Part shown: positions 36,970 through 46,131 of the stretch, one piece after another
Layout of the letters: every line of letters begins with the position of its first letter
Position numbering within the stretch: the first letter of the stretch is position 1
Source of the DNA: Bradyrhizobium sp. AZCC 1610
GTDB taxonomy: Bacteria > Pseudomonadota > Alphaproteobacteria > Rhizobiales > Xanthobacteraceae
DNA: 64,000 nucleotides
Assembly: GCF_036924515.1 (NCBI RefSeq)
Contig: NZ_JAZHRR010000001.1
Coordinates: 2,699,001-2,763,000, forward strand
Direction: 5' to 3'
The notes under the pieces: model-generated
The model's database searches: none
What the model was told of the DNA's origin: nothing
Seen by the model: the letters and a program-made list of their open reading frames with translations, nothing else
Program-made: the position numbers and the translations under genes

Positions 36970-38388
36970 TCAGAAATTCCTGATGATGGCGGGTGGCTCT
37001 TTCAACGCCACCGTCGCGCTCGGCGGCGGCGCGACGTACTCGATCTGCGCGGTGCGCGCCGCCATCCTGCGCGCCTGCAGCCATTGCGGGAACCACATCG
37101 CGATGGCCGGGAAGATCAGCACCAGCGCCACGCAAGCGACCTGCAGCACCATGAAGTCGGCCATGCCGCGGTAGATCAGCCTCAGGTTCCATTCCTTGAC
37201 GACCTGCTTGAGATAATAGGCCGACATGGCGACCGGCGGCGACAGGAAGGCGGTCTGCAGCACGACCGCGACGATGCAGCCGAACCAGATCATGTCGTAG
37301 CCGAGACCCTTGGCGACCGGCGCGAGCATCGGCAGGAAGATGAAGACGATGGCCGGCCATTCGAACGGCCAGCCGAGCAGGAAGATCAGGGTCAGGAGCA
37401 GGGACATCGTGCCCCAGGGCGGCAGCGGCGAAGCGAGCAGGGCATTGGTCATCCAGGTTGCCGTGCCAAGCCATGAGAATACCGAACCGAACACATTGGA
37501 GGCTACCGCGAGCAGCAGCACCATGCTGGTCGTTGCGAGTGTGGCGTAGCAGGCATCCAGCAGGCCTCGCCATGAAAACCGGCCGTAGGCAATGACAAGG
37601 AAGATAGCTCCCAATGCGCCGAACGCGGCCGCCTCCGCGGCCGTCGTGATCCCGGCGAGGATGGCGCCGAGCGTCACGATCGTCAGCACCGTAACCGGCA
37701 CGAGGCCGACCACGCATTCCCACAGCACGATCCGCATCGAAGCGGGCCGCTCCTCCACCGGCACCGGCGGGCCGAGCTTGGGATTGAAGTAGCAACGGAT
37801 CAGGGTGTACGCGATGAACATCGCGGACAGCAGAAAGCCCGGGCCGAACGCCGCAGCATAGAGGTCGATAATCGAGATATCGAGCACCGGCGCCATCACC
37901 ACCAGCATCACCGACGGCGGGATCAGGATGCCGAGCGTGCCGCCGGCGGCAATGGCGCCGGCGGACATGCGCACGTCGTAGCCCGCGCGGATCATCATCG
38001 GCCCGGCCATGATGCCGAGAAGAGCGACCGTCGCGCCGACGGTTCCGGCGGCGATGCCGAACAGCGTCGCCGTGAGGATGACGACCACGTAGAGCGCGCC
38101 ATTGATCGGTGCAAACAGATCGCGGAACGCCTTGAACAGCCGCTCCATCAGTCCGGCCTGGTCGCAGATGAATCCCATCAGAATGAACATCGGCACCGCG
38201 ACGAGTTCGTCCTGCTTCATCAGGCCGATGGTCTGAAGGTAGGCAAGGTTGAAAACCCGCTCTCCCATGCCGACGTAGCCGAACGACAGCGCCAGGAACA
38301 GCAGCGTGAAGCTGATTGGCAGGCCGATGAAGATCGCCCCCAGCATCACGAGGAGCATGGCAAGTCCGAGGAGTTCGAGTCCCGTCAT
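36970..38388 (-). CDS. dctM: TRAP transporter large permease (DctM)
   Basis: The 472-residue protein has about 12 membrane helices and the DctM signatures PMFILMGFICDQAGLMERLF, GATVALLGIMAGPMMIRAGY and GILIPPSVMLVVMAPVLDIS. It forms the sodium-driven channel of the three-part transporter. The start at 38388 overlaps the DctQ stop codon (ATGA). The frame continues upstream without a better start. Confidence 0.93.
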   Translation of the reverse strand: MTGLELLGLAMLLVMLGAIFIGLPISFTLLFLALSFGYVGMGERVFNLAYLQTIGLMKQDELVAVPMFILMGFICDQAGLMERLFKAFRDLFAPINGALYVVVILTATLFGIAAGTVGATVALLGIMAGPMMIRAGYDVRMSAGAIAAGGTLGILIPPSVMLVVMAPVLDISIIDLYAAAFGPGFLLSAMFIAYTLIRCYFNPKLGPPVPVEERPASMRIVLWECVVGLVPVTVLTIVTLGAILAGITTAAEAAAFGALGAIFLVIAYGRFSWRGLLDACYATLATTSMVLLLAVASNVFGSVFSWLGTATWMTNALLASPLPPWGTMSLLLTLIFLLGWPFEWPAIVFIFLPMLAPVAKGLGYDMIWFGCIVAVVLQTAFLSPPVAMSAYYLKQVVKEWNLRLIYRGMADFMVLQVACVALVLIFPAIAMWFPQWLQARRMAARTAQIEYVAPPPSATVALKEPPAIIRNF

Positions 38389-38978
38389 ATCTCGATCTTT
38401 TCCTTGTGCTCGAACTCGCGCCCGAACTGGACCTGGTACCAGCACTTCAGGACCTCGGACACGCCCTGGATCATGAGAAGAAGGGCCGCCAGCGGGATTG
38501 TTGCCCGGAAGGGCCACATGATCGCGCGCCAAACGCTTTCCTGCGACCGTTCGCCGGTGTCATAGGAGTGCAAGGCGTCGTCATAGCTGATCAGCATGAA
38601 CGTGATCATGGCCGGATAGAAAAACAACAGATAGGAAATCAGGTCGACGATGCCCTTCTTCCGCTCCGAGTAATTCTCCCAATAGATGTCGGTGCGAACA
38701 TGCGCGCCCTTCAACAGCGCGTATCCCGATCCGAGCATGAAGGCCGCGCCGTTGACCATGAAGCTGGATTCGTAGACCCAAACGGTTGGCGCGCCGAACC
38801 CGTAACGCATGACGACCTCGTAGGAGATCGTCACCACCAGAAACAACATCGACATGGCGATGAGTTTGCCGGTCACATCAGTGAAGCGGTCGATCGCCCG
38901 TATGATCGAGTAAAAAGCGCGCGGGAACTCGCCGCCCGGATTGCTGGCGACCGAAGCACTGCTGGTGTCCGCGGACAT
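38385..38978 (-). CDS. dctQ: TRAP transporter small permease (DctQ)
   Basis: The 197-residue protein has four membrane helices and the DctQ middle motif WVYESSFMVNGAAFMLGSGY. It sits between DctP and DctM in the complex. The opening 20 residues are polar and the end (FEHKEKIEI) is charged. It is coupled to dctM and separated from dctP by 67 bases that contain a strong hairpin. Confidence 0.9.
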   Translation of the reverse strand: MSADTSSASVASNPGGEFPRAFYSIIRAIDRFTDVTGKLIAMSMLFLVVTISYEVVMRYGFGAPTVWVYESSFMVNGAAFMLGSGYALLKGAHVRTDIYWENYSERKKGIVDLISYLLFFYPAMITFMLISYDDALHSYDTGERSQESVWRAIMWPFRATIPLAALLLMIQGVSEVLKCWYQVQFGREFEHKEKIEI

Positions 38979-38999
38979 AACCGCTCCTCTTCAGACAGT

Positions 39000-39027
39000 G
39001 CTGGCGTCCGGCGGTTCGGACGCCAGC
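39000..39027. promoter_or_regulatory. Intercistronic hairpin GCTGGCGTCCG-n6-CGGACGCCAGC
   Basis: An 11-base perfect stem with a 6-base loop stands between dctP and dctQ. In solute-binding-protein operons such hairpins protect the upstream message from 3' decay, giving more binding protein than permease. Confidence 0.7.
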
Positions 39028-39045
39028 AGCTCCGTTACAGAGAGA

Positions 39046-40167
39046 TCACTTCTTGGTCAGGTAGATCTTGTTCTTCCAGTAGTACTCGCCCGCAAAGTTG
39101 TACGGCGGGAACCAGGAAAGCTTGAACGGCACGATCTGTTCGGCATAAGCCTTCTGACTATCGATGACCTTCCGGTAGAACGGGTTCTTCGCCGCATGCT
39201 CGGCCTGAATCTTCTCCCACTCGTCGAGGAAGTTCTTCAGGATCTCGTCGGGCGTACGATGCATCTGGACGCCCATCTTGATCAGTTCCTGGCAAGCGTG
39301 CGCCGTCTCGCGGTTGAAGGCGAAGTTGCGCTGCGTCGTGGCGTAAACGCTCGCCACCTTGATGATCTCCTGCAAGTCCGGCGTGAGCTTCTTCCAGACG
39401 TCACCATTGATCATCAACTGGCCGCCGGTGACCGGCTCGTGCATGCCCGGCGTGTAGTAGTGCTTGGCAACCTGGTGCAGACCGAGTTTTTTGTCTTCCT
39501 CGCAGTTGATCCATTCGGCGCCCTCGATCACGCCGCGTTCCATCGCCGGCACGATCTCGCCACCGGGAATGGTGACGACCGACACGCCGAGCCTGCCGTA
39601 GGTCTCCGCGCCGATGCCATAGATCCGGTACTTCAAGCCCTTGAGGTCGGCGAGGCTGTTGATCTCCTTCTTGAACCAGCCCATTCCCTGCGGGTAGTCG
39701 GTCGGGATCGGGAAGCCGACGACGTTCAGCTTGAGGACGTCGCGGTAGAACTCGTCGAGCAGCTTCATGCCGCCGCCGTCATAGTACCAGGCCCAGTAGT
39801 CCGAGCCGTCCATGCCGTATAGCGGACCGTGCGACATCGGTATCGTCGCGGTGTTGCGGCCGAGAATGTAGCCGAACGGGCCCATGCCGACGTCGAGCAC
39901 GTTCTTGGAGGTGGCGTCGAACACCTCGAACGGGGGCACGATCGCGCCCGCCGGAAGCGTCTCGATCTTGAGACGTCCGGCCGTCATCTTTTCGACGGTC
40001 TCCGCCCACAACTTGAAGATGAGATGGAAGTTCGAGGATGCGGGGTGGGTCGACTGACCCTTTAGAACTAACGGCTTTTCCGTAGTCTGAGCGTGAACCG
40101 GTGCAACGAAGGCGGTGACAAGTCCAAGGGTCACCGCTGCAATCATAGTTGAAGCGCGCCTCAACAT
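39046..40167 (-). CDS. dctP: TRAP transporter solute-binding protein (DctP)
   Basis: The 373-residue periplasmic protein has a signal peptide (ending PVHAQT) and the DctP fold, with the strands KGQSTHPASSNFHLIFKLWA and the carboxylate-clamp stretch KGLKYRIYGIGAETYGRLG carrying the conserved arginine. It delivers an organic anion to DctQM. Similarity in layout is to the 2-oxo-acid/aromatic-acid branch, but the ligand is not fixed by what is visible. Confidence 0.92.
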   Translation of the reverse strand: MLRRASTMIAAVTLGLVTAFVAPVHAQTTEKPLVLKGQSTHPASSNFHLIFKLWAETVEKMTAGRLKIETLPAGAIVPPFEVFDATSKNVLDVGMGPFGYILGRNTATIPMSHGPLYGMDGSDYWAWYYDGGGMKLLDEFYRDVLKLNVVGFPIPTDYPQGMGWFKKEINSLADLKGLKYRIYGIGAETYGRLGVSVVTIPGGEIVPAMERGVIEGAEWINCEEDKKLGLHQVAKHYYTPGMHEPVTGGQLMINGDVWKKLTPDLQEIIKVASVYATTQRNFAFNRETAHACQELIKMGVQMHRTPDEILKNFLDEWEKIQAEHAAKNPFYRKVIDSQKAYAEQIVPFKLSWFPPYNFAGEYYWKNKIYLTKK

Positions 40168-40297
40168 GTTGTGGTCCTCCCGATGGTAATGGTTTGTTTA
40201 TTTTTTCTTTTCAGGTTGGAACTGCGGCCGCGTACTGTCAAGCGATCTCTGGCCGAGCTGGCTTACGGTGAGGCTGATTGTACGAAAGGATGACGCC

Positions 40298-40855
40298 CTA
40301 GGCGCCGCGCCGCCACGGCGTGACGGTGACTTGGTGGGCGGCGTCGAGCATCTGCGGCTCGCCGGCGCGCAGCCCATGCGCGGTCAGGATGTCCTGCGGA
40401 GAACGTGCCGGCACGCCGGGGAAGCAAGGTTCGCCGCCGGGCAGGCGGACAAGCGGCGCCACCGAGAGCCAGAACGCGTCGTAGCGGTCCATGAACATGC
40501 CGAACACGCCGGGGCCGCCGATGATCGCAACGGTGCCGTCACGTACTCCTGCATGCGCGCAGGCAGCTTCGAAGGTCGCGCCCGCAGGATTCCACAACGT
40601 GGCTTTCGGATTGGCCGGATCGGGCGCGATCGCGTCTACCTTCCGCGTCAGGATGATCCGCCGGCGTTGCGGCGAGTTCGGCTGGTCCTCGTAGGAATTG
40701 CGGCCGTGCAGGATCAGGTCGGCGCGGTCGAGGGCGGCGGTGAAGAACGCCTTGTCGCCCTCGAACTTCAATTCGTCCGGCATGACATTGCGCGCGTCGG
40801 CCAGCATGCCGTCCGCGGAGACGATGACATAGCCTTCGATACGCAGCGCCGGCAC
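40298..40855 (-). CDS. Dihydrofolate reductase-fold protein (RibD C-terminal type)
   Basis: The 185-residue protein has the reductase pattern RIEGYVIVSADGMLADARN, a DRADLILHGRNSYE strand-loop and VAIIGGPGVFGMFMDRYD, the NADPH-binding glycine pair. RibD-like family members reduce riboflavin intermediates or other small substrates; the missing deaminase half argues against riboflavin synthesis here. It follows the deacetylase gene on the same strand. Confidence 0.82.
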   Translation of the reverse strand: MPALRIEGYVIVSADGMLADARNVMPDELKFEGDKAFFTAALDRADLILHGRNSYEDQPNSPQRRRIILTRKVDAIAPDPANPKATLWNPAGATFEAACAHAGVRDGTVAIIGGPGVFGMFMDRYDAFWLSVAPLVRLPGGEPCFPGVPARSPQDILTAHGLRAGEPQMLDAAHQVTVTPWRRGA

Positions 40856-40874
40856 GGGTCCGTGTCGCGCCGCG

Positions 40875-41816
40875 TTATTCCGAAATCGTCTGCACGACGC
40901 TGGAAACCGGGCGCGAGCTCACGGTCGGCAACTTCAGATCCTTGACGATGTCTTCGTCATACTGGACGATGGTCTGCACCGGCGTCTTGGCGCGCATCGC
41001 AACCACCTTGTAACCGCCGGCCTTCAGCTTCTTCAGAATTTCGGGCAGGGCTTCCGCGGTATGCTTCTGGAAGTCGTGCATCAGAATGATGCCCTTGCCG
41101 TTCTTCTCGACCTTGCGCATCACGTTGTCGATGATGGTTTGCGCCTTGCTCGCCTTGAAGTCGAAGGAATCGAGGTCGCAGGAGAATATCCCGATGTTGC
41201 GTTCGCCGAGATAGGTCACCATCTCCGGCGGGTGTTGCAGCGCGGGGAAGCGGAAGAACGGCGCTGGCGCCTTGCCGCCGAGCGCCCATTTCACGGCGCT
41301 GAAGCCTTTTTCGATTTCATCCTTGCGCTGCTGCTCGTTCAGCTTCTTGTTGACGAGCGCCGCATGCGACCAGGTATGCGATCCGATGGAATGACCCGCC
41401 GCGAACACCTGCTTGAGAATTTCGGGATAATAGGTGGCGTGCTTGCCGATCGGGAAGAAGATGCCGGTAGTGCATTCTTCCGCGAGCGTCTTCAGCACCG
41501 AAGGCGTATTCACCGGCCACGGGCCGTCGTCGAAGGTCAGCACCACTTCCTTGTCGCGCAGGAAGTCGAGATCCTTGAAATGCTCGAAGCCGAAACCGGG
41601 GCCGCCCGTGGTGTCGATTTCGACCGTGCGGCCGATGCCGAGCGCGTTGGGATTGTTGCAGGGCGGACGGGTGGGGGCGGGCGCTGCTGCAGGGATCGGT
41701 GCTGGAGCCGCCTGCGGAGCGGCCACGCCTTTGGCGGCTGGTGTCTGTGACCACGCCGCGCTCGATGCCAGCAGCGAAATCGCGCCAGCAAAAATCATCC
41801 CTGCCCGAATGCGCAT
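40875..41816 (-). CDS. Polysaccharide deacetylase (NodB-type)
   Basis: The 313-residue exported enzyme has a signal peptide (ending SSAAWSQT), a Pro/Ala linker and a carbohydrate esterase 4 domain. The catalytic and metal motifs are EVVLTFDDGPWPVNTPSVLK and AGHSIGSHTWSHAALVNK; the late motif is GIILMHDFQKH. It likely removes acetyl groups from N-acetyl sugars of the wall or an exopolysaccharide. The ATG at 41816 has AAGGAAAG ahead; the longer frame lacks this. Confidence 0.9.
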   Translation of the reverse strand: MRIRAGMIFAGAISLLASSAAWSQTPAAKGVAAPQAAPAPIPAAAPAPTRPPCNNPNALGIGRTVEIDTTGGPGFGFEHFKDLDFLRDKEVVLTFDDGPWPVNTPSVLKTLAEECTTGIFFPIGKHATYYPEILKQVFAAGHSIGSHTWSHAALVNKKLNEQQRKDEIEKGFSAVKWALGGKAPAPFFRFPALQHPPEMVTYLGERNIGIFSCDLDSFDFKASKAQTIIDNVMRKVEKNGKGIILMHDFQKHTAEALPEILKKLKAGGYKVVAMRAKTPVQTIVQYDEDIVKDLKLPTVSSRPVSSVVQTISE

Positions 41817-41970
41817 CTTGCTTTCCTTATTCGAATCCCGCTCCCGGGTCGCGGCTTTGCCGTGATCCGGTCCGCCACCATCCGTTGACGGACAGTACCT
41901 TAGATGGAGGGGGCGCGCCAACGCAACGGCTGTCACGACCCCTGGCCGATTTGTCCTCGATCGGGTTAAT

Positions 41971-42543
41971 TCAGGAGTCGGCGAGTGCCCGTGCGATGGC
42001 GGTCTTTACCCGTGAATCCACGGGGTCGACGGATTGCGGGAATACGTCGGCGATATGGCCGTCGCGGCCGATCAGGTATTTGTGGAAGTTCCAACGTGGA
42101 ACATCCTTCGGCCGCGCTTCCGCGGCCCATTTGTAGAACGGATGCGCGTTCGGTCCCTTGACGACAGCCTTCGCGGCGATCGGAAAGGTGACGTGATGGT
42201 TCTGCGCGGTCGCGGTGATTTCGGTCACGCCGCCCGGCTCCTGGCCGCCGAAATCGTTGGAGGGAACGCCGATGATCATCAGGCCTCGGCCGTGAAACTC
42301 GGTCCACAATTCCTGCAACCCGCCATATTGCGGGGTGAAGCCGCAGAGCGAAGCGGTGTTGACGATCAGGAGCGGCCGGCCGGCAAATTCGGCCAGCCTG
42401 ATATCGCCGCTGGCCAATCCCGGAAATGAAAACGCATAAGCCGTGATCCGGCTCATGCCGGCCTGCGCCAGGGATTGCCTGTTCGAGGTGACGGCTGCGA
42501 TCGCTGCCAGCGCCGCTGACATCACGCTCCTGCGGTCGATCAT
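41971..42543 (-). CDS. Exported glutathione peroxidase-type protein
   Basis: The 190-residue protein has the peroxidase motif LLIVNTASLCGFTPQYGGLQ with catalytic cysteine, the second motif IIGVPSNDFGGQEPG and the late WNFHKYLIGRDG. The N-terminus MIDRRSVMSAALAAIAAVTS is a Tat-like twin-arginine signal. It would remove peroxides in the periplasm, probably with a thiol partner. The gene starts at the ATG that carries the signal. Confidence 0.9.
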   Translation of the reverse strand: MIDRRSVMSAALAAIAAVTSNRQSLAQAGMSRITAYAFSFPGLASGDIRLAEFAGRPLLIVNTASLCGFTPQYGGLQELWTEFHGRGLMIIGVPSNDFGGQEPGGVTEITATAQNHHVTFPIAAKAVVKGPNAHPFYKWAAEARPKDVPRWNFHKYLIGRDGHIADVFPQSVDPVDSRVKTAIARALADS

Positions 42544-42629
42544 GAAAAGCCTCGATGAAAAGATTCGGGATGCGGTTCAACCGCGCAAAGCATAGCGCAA
42601 CGCGCGGGCCGCTGCCCCTCAACAAGCCG

Positions 42630-44366
42630 TTATGGCTGGACCATGCGCAGCGGGACGATGAAATCAGTGCCTTCGCCGGTTTCGCCACCCTGGTTGATGC
42701 CATGGTCGGACACGATGATCGAGCCTCCGGTCGTCAACGACTCCGCGATGCGCGCCATCGCATCCTCAGGGATGGCGATGCGGTCCAGCGCCTCGGCGGG
42801 ACTGTTCGCCACCGGCAGCGGCTTCGCCTCGGCGCCGGCCATCTTGCCGCGCCGCGCGGCACGGTCGGCATTATCGATCCGGGCCGCATTGCGGGCCGTG
42901 ACCGGCAGCGAGACCACTGACCAGCGCAACAGGTTGGGATCGTTCTTGTCGGCCTCGGCGGTGAAGACGTGCGTACCCAGCGGCCGGTCGCTCGGCGCGA
43001 TGGTTATCGGAACGTCGAACTGCGGCTTGAAGTTCTCGCGGACGTACAGCTTGGAATCCTTGCGGCTCACGAACACCGCGATCTGGCCGGGACGCTTCGG
43101 CGGTTCGGCCCTGGCGGCCTTTTCCGCGCCGGGCAGACGCGCCGCATCCTTCTTCACGTCGGGTGCAACGGCTGGTCCAGCCGGCGCATCGGCGACTGCC
43201 TTGACGGGCTCAGCGGGCTTTTCGGTGCTCCTGGATTCGTTAGTCTTGGCTTCCTCGGCCTTCGGCGCTTCCGCCTTGGCAGGCGCCGCATTGGCAATCG
43301 CAGCGGTGGGAGCCTCGGCGTTCACCTCTTCCGACTTCGTTTCCGAACTGACTTCGATTTCCGCCTCGCCGGGCTTGTCCTCGGTCTTCGCGCTTTCGCT
43401 TGCGGCGATATCGGTCTTTGTGGGTTCGCTGCTGTCAGCCGAGTTAGCAGACGGCGTCGCATCGAACATGGTCACGACGCCATTGATCGCTGGCCGCGCG
43501 CGGCTGGCATCCACCGTGTGGGTCTGTTCGCGCAACGGCGCCGCGTGCCCGACAGTCGATCGGAGATCCAGGCTCGCCTCCGAATTCGCAAGACTGGAAT
43601 TCGCAGGCTTGCTCGCGCTGCCAGCGTCCGCGCCCTTGTCGCTCTTCACCGCGGGCGCGTCGGTCGCCGGGTCGTTGGCGATGAGGGGCTGCGGCACGAC
43701 CTTCTGCGTCACCAGCAATGGGTGCGTGAAACTGGCAGGCGTGATCTGGCCCGGCGTAATGATGACGCGCGCGCCCATCCTGGTCCAGTTCCACATCTTC
43801 ATGGCGAACGCCGTCGGCATGCGGATGCAGCCGTGCGACGCCGGATAGCCGGGCAATACGCCGGCATGCATCGCGACGCCCGACCAGGTGATGCGCTGCA
43901 TGTAAGGCATCGGTGCGTTGCTGTAGATGTTGGAGCGGTGCATCTTGTGCTTCTGGATGATGCTGAACACGCCCATCGGGGTCGAATGACCCTTCATGCC
44001 TGTCGACACCGGGCTTTCAGCGAACAATCCTTTGGCGTCGTAGATTCGAACCTTCTGCTGCTCGATCGAGACCGCGATGATCAGCGGCCCCTGCGGCTTG
44101 GCGTTGGTTTCCTTGATGGCCGCCTCGGTCTTGGCTGATGGCCGACGTGCCTTCGGCTTGCGCGGCTGCACCATCGGCGCGGGCCGGTAGTAACCAGGGT
44201 CGGAATCCTGCCAGTAGAACAGGGCGGCGGCATCCACCTGGGGAGCGGCGGCGACGGAGCCGGCCGCAGTCAACATGGCAATCTGCCAAAATCGCTGCTT
44301 CGAAATAGCTGTGCCCGCAATACTCGCACTGAAAAATCGATGCCCGCTCACGCGCATAGTCCTCAA
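42630..44366 (-). CDS. L,D-transpeptidase with two YkuD-like domains
   Basis: The 578-residue wall enzyme has an N-terminal signal, a catalytic YkuD domain with MHAGVLPGYPASHGCIRMPT (the His/Cys active site, about residues 165-190), a long Glu/Ala/Lys-rich linker of about 200 residues, and a C-terminal half with GQIAVFVSRKDSKLYVREN and DRPLGTHVFTAEAD, which looks like a second YkuD domain but ends in SDHGINQGGETGEGTDF without the catalytic HGC. It would form 3-3 peptidoglycan links or anchor outer-membrane proteins. Confidence 0.88.
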   Translation of the reverse strand: MRTMRVSGHRFFSASIAGTAISKQRFWQIAMLTAAGSVAAAPQVDAAALFYWQDSDPGYYRPAPMVQPRKPKARRPSAKTEAAIKETNAKPQGPLIIAVSIEQQKVRIYDAKGLFAESPVSTGMKGHSTPMGVFSIIQKHKMHRSNIYSNAPMPYMQRITWSGVAMHAGVLPGYPASHGCIRMPTAFAMKMWNWTRMGARVIITPGQITPASFTHPLLVTQKVVPQPLIANDPATDAPAVKSDKGADAGSASKPANSSLANSEASLDLRSTVGHAAPLREQTHTVDASRARPAINGVVTMFDATPSANSADSSEPTKTDIAASESAKTEDKPGEAEIEVSSETKSEEVNAEAPTAAIANAAPAKAEAPKAEEAKTNESRSTEKPAEPVKAVADAPAGPAVAPDVKKDAARLPGAEKAARAEPPKRPGQIAVFVSRKDSKLYVRENFKPQFDVPITIAPSDRPLGTHVFTAEADKNDPNLLRWSVVSLPVTARNAARIDNADRAARRGKMAGAEAKPLPVANSPAEALDRIAIPEDAMARIAESLTTGGSIIVSDHGINQGGETGEGTDFIVPLRMVQP

Positions 44367-44620
44367 ACCCGGTTACTCGAATCTACTGTCCTGCGTATTC
44401 ATTTGTTGTCGCAGAGGCGAAAAGCGTTCACCAGCGTAAGCCTTATAATTTCAGCGCTTTTCGCTCCGATCGTAGCAAAAAAGCCTCACATTCCGTTAAA
44501 CGGCGCCTGGTCAATCTGACGCCATCCATAAGGCGGTACTGCGGCGTCCAAATCCCCAGCGGCCTTCCTGTCCGGCTTTCCGGCACTACATAGGCGGCGA
44601 GCCCTTCAGCGGAGATTTCA

Positions 44621-45169
44621 ATGACATCCAAGGCTATCGTTAAGTGTGACAGGAAGTGGAGAAGTGTGGCCTTGGTGGTGTTGGCGCTGACATTGTGGCA
44701 CGCGGCCCCGGCGTCGGCCGCCGATGAGCCCGACCTGATCTTTCGCCGCTCGACCGTGTTCAAGTGGATGAGCCCGAACGACAAGCTCGCGACCTACGCC
44801 GTCGACGACCCGGAAATCGATGGAGTGGCCTGTCACTTCACGGTGCCGGAAAAGGGCGGCTTCAAGGGCTGGCTCGGTCTCGCCGAAGAGGTCTCGGACA
44901 TCTCCCTGGCCTGCCGCCAGATCGCGCCGATCCGCTTCAAGCACAAGATGGACCAGGGCGACGACATGTTCCGCCAGCGCCGCTCGCTGTTCTTCAAGAA
45001 GATGCAGATCGTTCGCGGCTGTGACGCCAAGCGCAACGTGCTGGTCTACATGGTCTATTCGGACAAGCTGATCGAGGGTTCACCCAAAAACTCGACCTCC
45101 TCTGTACCGATCATGCCTTGGGGGGCAGCCGATGCCGCGGTTCAGAAATGCGGTGAATTCATTCAGTAA
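44621..45169 (+). CDS. creA: CreA-family exported protein
   Basis: The 182-residue protein has a signal peptide (RKWRSVALVVLALTLWHAAP, cut near ASAADE) and the CreA region FKWMSPNDKLATYAVDDPEI, GVACHFTVPEKGGFKGWLGL, CRQIAPIRFKH. CreA is conserved in proteobacteria with no proven function. GGAG precedes the ATG. Two cysteines (ACHF, LACR) may bond in the periplasm. Confidence 0.9.
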   Translation: MTSKAIVKCDRKWRSVALVVLALTLWHAAPASAADEPDLIFRRSTVFKWMSPNDKLATYAVDDPEIDGVACHFTVPEKGGFKGWLGLAEEVSDISLACRQIAPIRFKHKMDQGDDMFRQRRSLFFKKMQIVRGCDAKRNVLVYMVYSDKLIEGSPKNSTSSVPIMPWGAADAAVQKCGEFIQ

Positions 45170-45219
45170 GTCCGATGCCAGCCGGGATCCGGATCGGATC
45201 CGGGATGAGGGCTTCGGGC

Positions 45220-45525
45220 TTACCGTTTGACCGGATTGGAATATTGGCGGGCCTCCAGGCCGGTTCCGACCTTGCGGTCACGGCAACCGACCAGCTGCAC
45301 GAATTTTTGCGGCGCCGACACGTTGCCGCGAAATTCGCTGCCTTGCTGCGACATCGCACCACAAAGGCTTGCGGGAGTTTTCCCTTGGCGCCCTGTCTTC
45401 AGGGAAGGATCGATCCGCAGTTCGGAGCCGTTACTCACCGACGAATTTTCAACCGCCGGCTGGCCGGGTTTGCGGGTCGGGGTTGCACTGCCAACATCGT
45501 TGTTGCCACTACCCACGACTGCCAT
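45220..45525 (-). CDS. Hypothetical protein, family not recognised
   Basis: The 101-residue frame starts MAVVGSGNNDVGSATPTRKP and ends GLEARQYSNPVKR. It has two cysteines and a Pro/Ser/Gly-rich first half. About two thirds of third codon positions are G or C, which is weak support for coding. The ribosome site (AAAGG) abuts the ATG. The 27-base tandem repeat lies just upstream. It could be a small secreted-like or a chance frame. Confidence 0.4.
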   Translation of the reverse strand: MAVVGSGNNDVGSATPTRKPGQPAVENSSVSNGSELRIDPSLKTGRQGKTPASLCGAMSQQGSEFRGNVSAPQKFVQLVGCRDRKVGTGLEARQYSNPVKR

Positions 45526-45530
45526 CCTTT

Positions 45531-45584
45531 GTTGAGGAGGGGTCACAACGCACAAGCGTTGAGGAGGGGTCACAACGCACAAGC
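45531..45584. repeat. 27-bp tandem repeat, two units
   Basis: The unit beginning GTTGAGGAGGGGTCACAACG occurs at 45531-45557 and again at 45558-45584 with no differences. It lies in a 400-base gap between the hypothetical gene at 45220 and the small exported protein at 45929. Confidence 0.85.
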
Positions 45585-45775
45585 GCGCGCAAGGTTGCAC
45601 GGCATTCGAGTGAGTCGGCCAGACCGAAGCTTCGGTTCATCCGATCAGCCAGTGAACGAGGCTGTCCTCATCGACCGGACGGGCGCCAAAGCGGTCCTGA
45701 TTAGCTGCCTGCGGTGTTCAGCCGGATCATCCGAAGTGAATGCGTCCCGGCTGAATTCATTGAACTTTTCCCGCT

Positions 45776-45807
45776 ATTGTTTCGTCCGGCAGCGCCGACG
45801 AAACAAT
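45776..45807. promoter_or_regulatory. Long hairpin ATTGTTTCGTC...GACGAAACAAT
   Basis: Eleven-base perfect arms at 45776-45786 and 45797-45807 extend inward by GGC/GCC with one bulged C, leaving an AGC loop. No U-run follows. A partial direct copy of the right arm (GATGAAACCATTTTCC) follows at about 45817. It may be a regulatory site or structured RNA leader. Confidence 0.45.
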
Positions 45808-45928
45808 TCTCCTGCGCGATGAAACCATTTTCCGTTTTTGGCGCAGATGGCCGGAAACAGCCGACGGCTATCAGGTAGCCAACGAGACGGCGGGGCGCCG
45901 CCGGACAGGGATCACCGGAGACAGTCAG

Positions 45929-46090
45929 ATGCGGACCATCAGCTTCATCCTCGCCTTCGCCTTCATCCTGGCGGGTCCCTCGATGGCTGGTTCGTCGGAC
46001 CAGGCTCTGCCGGGTGTCGGCACCTTTGCCTACAATGGCTCGCCGGTTGCGACGTCGGCGTCCCAGCCGATGGTCGTGGCCGCCAACTAA
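45929..46090 (+). CDS. 53-residue exported peptide
   Basis: The frame reads MRTISFILAFAFILAGPSMA then a mature part of about 33 residues, GSSDQALPGVGTFAYNGSPV, ending QPMVVAAN. It has a clean signal peptide and GGAG before the ATG. There is no cysteine. It lies just ahead of another exported-protein gene in the same direction, 41 bases apart. Confidence 0.65.
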   Translation: MRTISFILAFAFILAGPSMAGSSDQALPGVGTFAYNGSPVATSASQPMVVAAN

Positions 46091-46131
46091 GTGAGGCGGA
46101 TCCTTTGCAAGATCGCCGACAAAGGCCCTGT

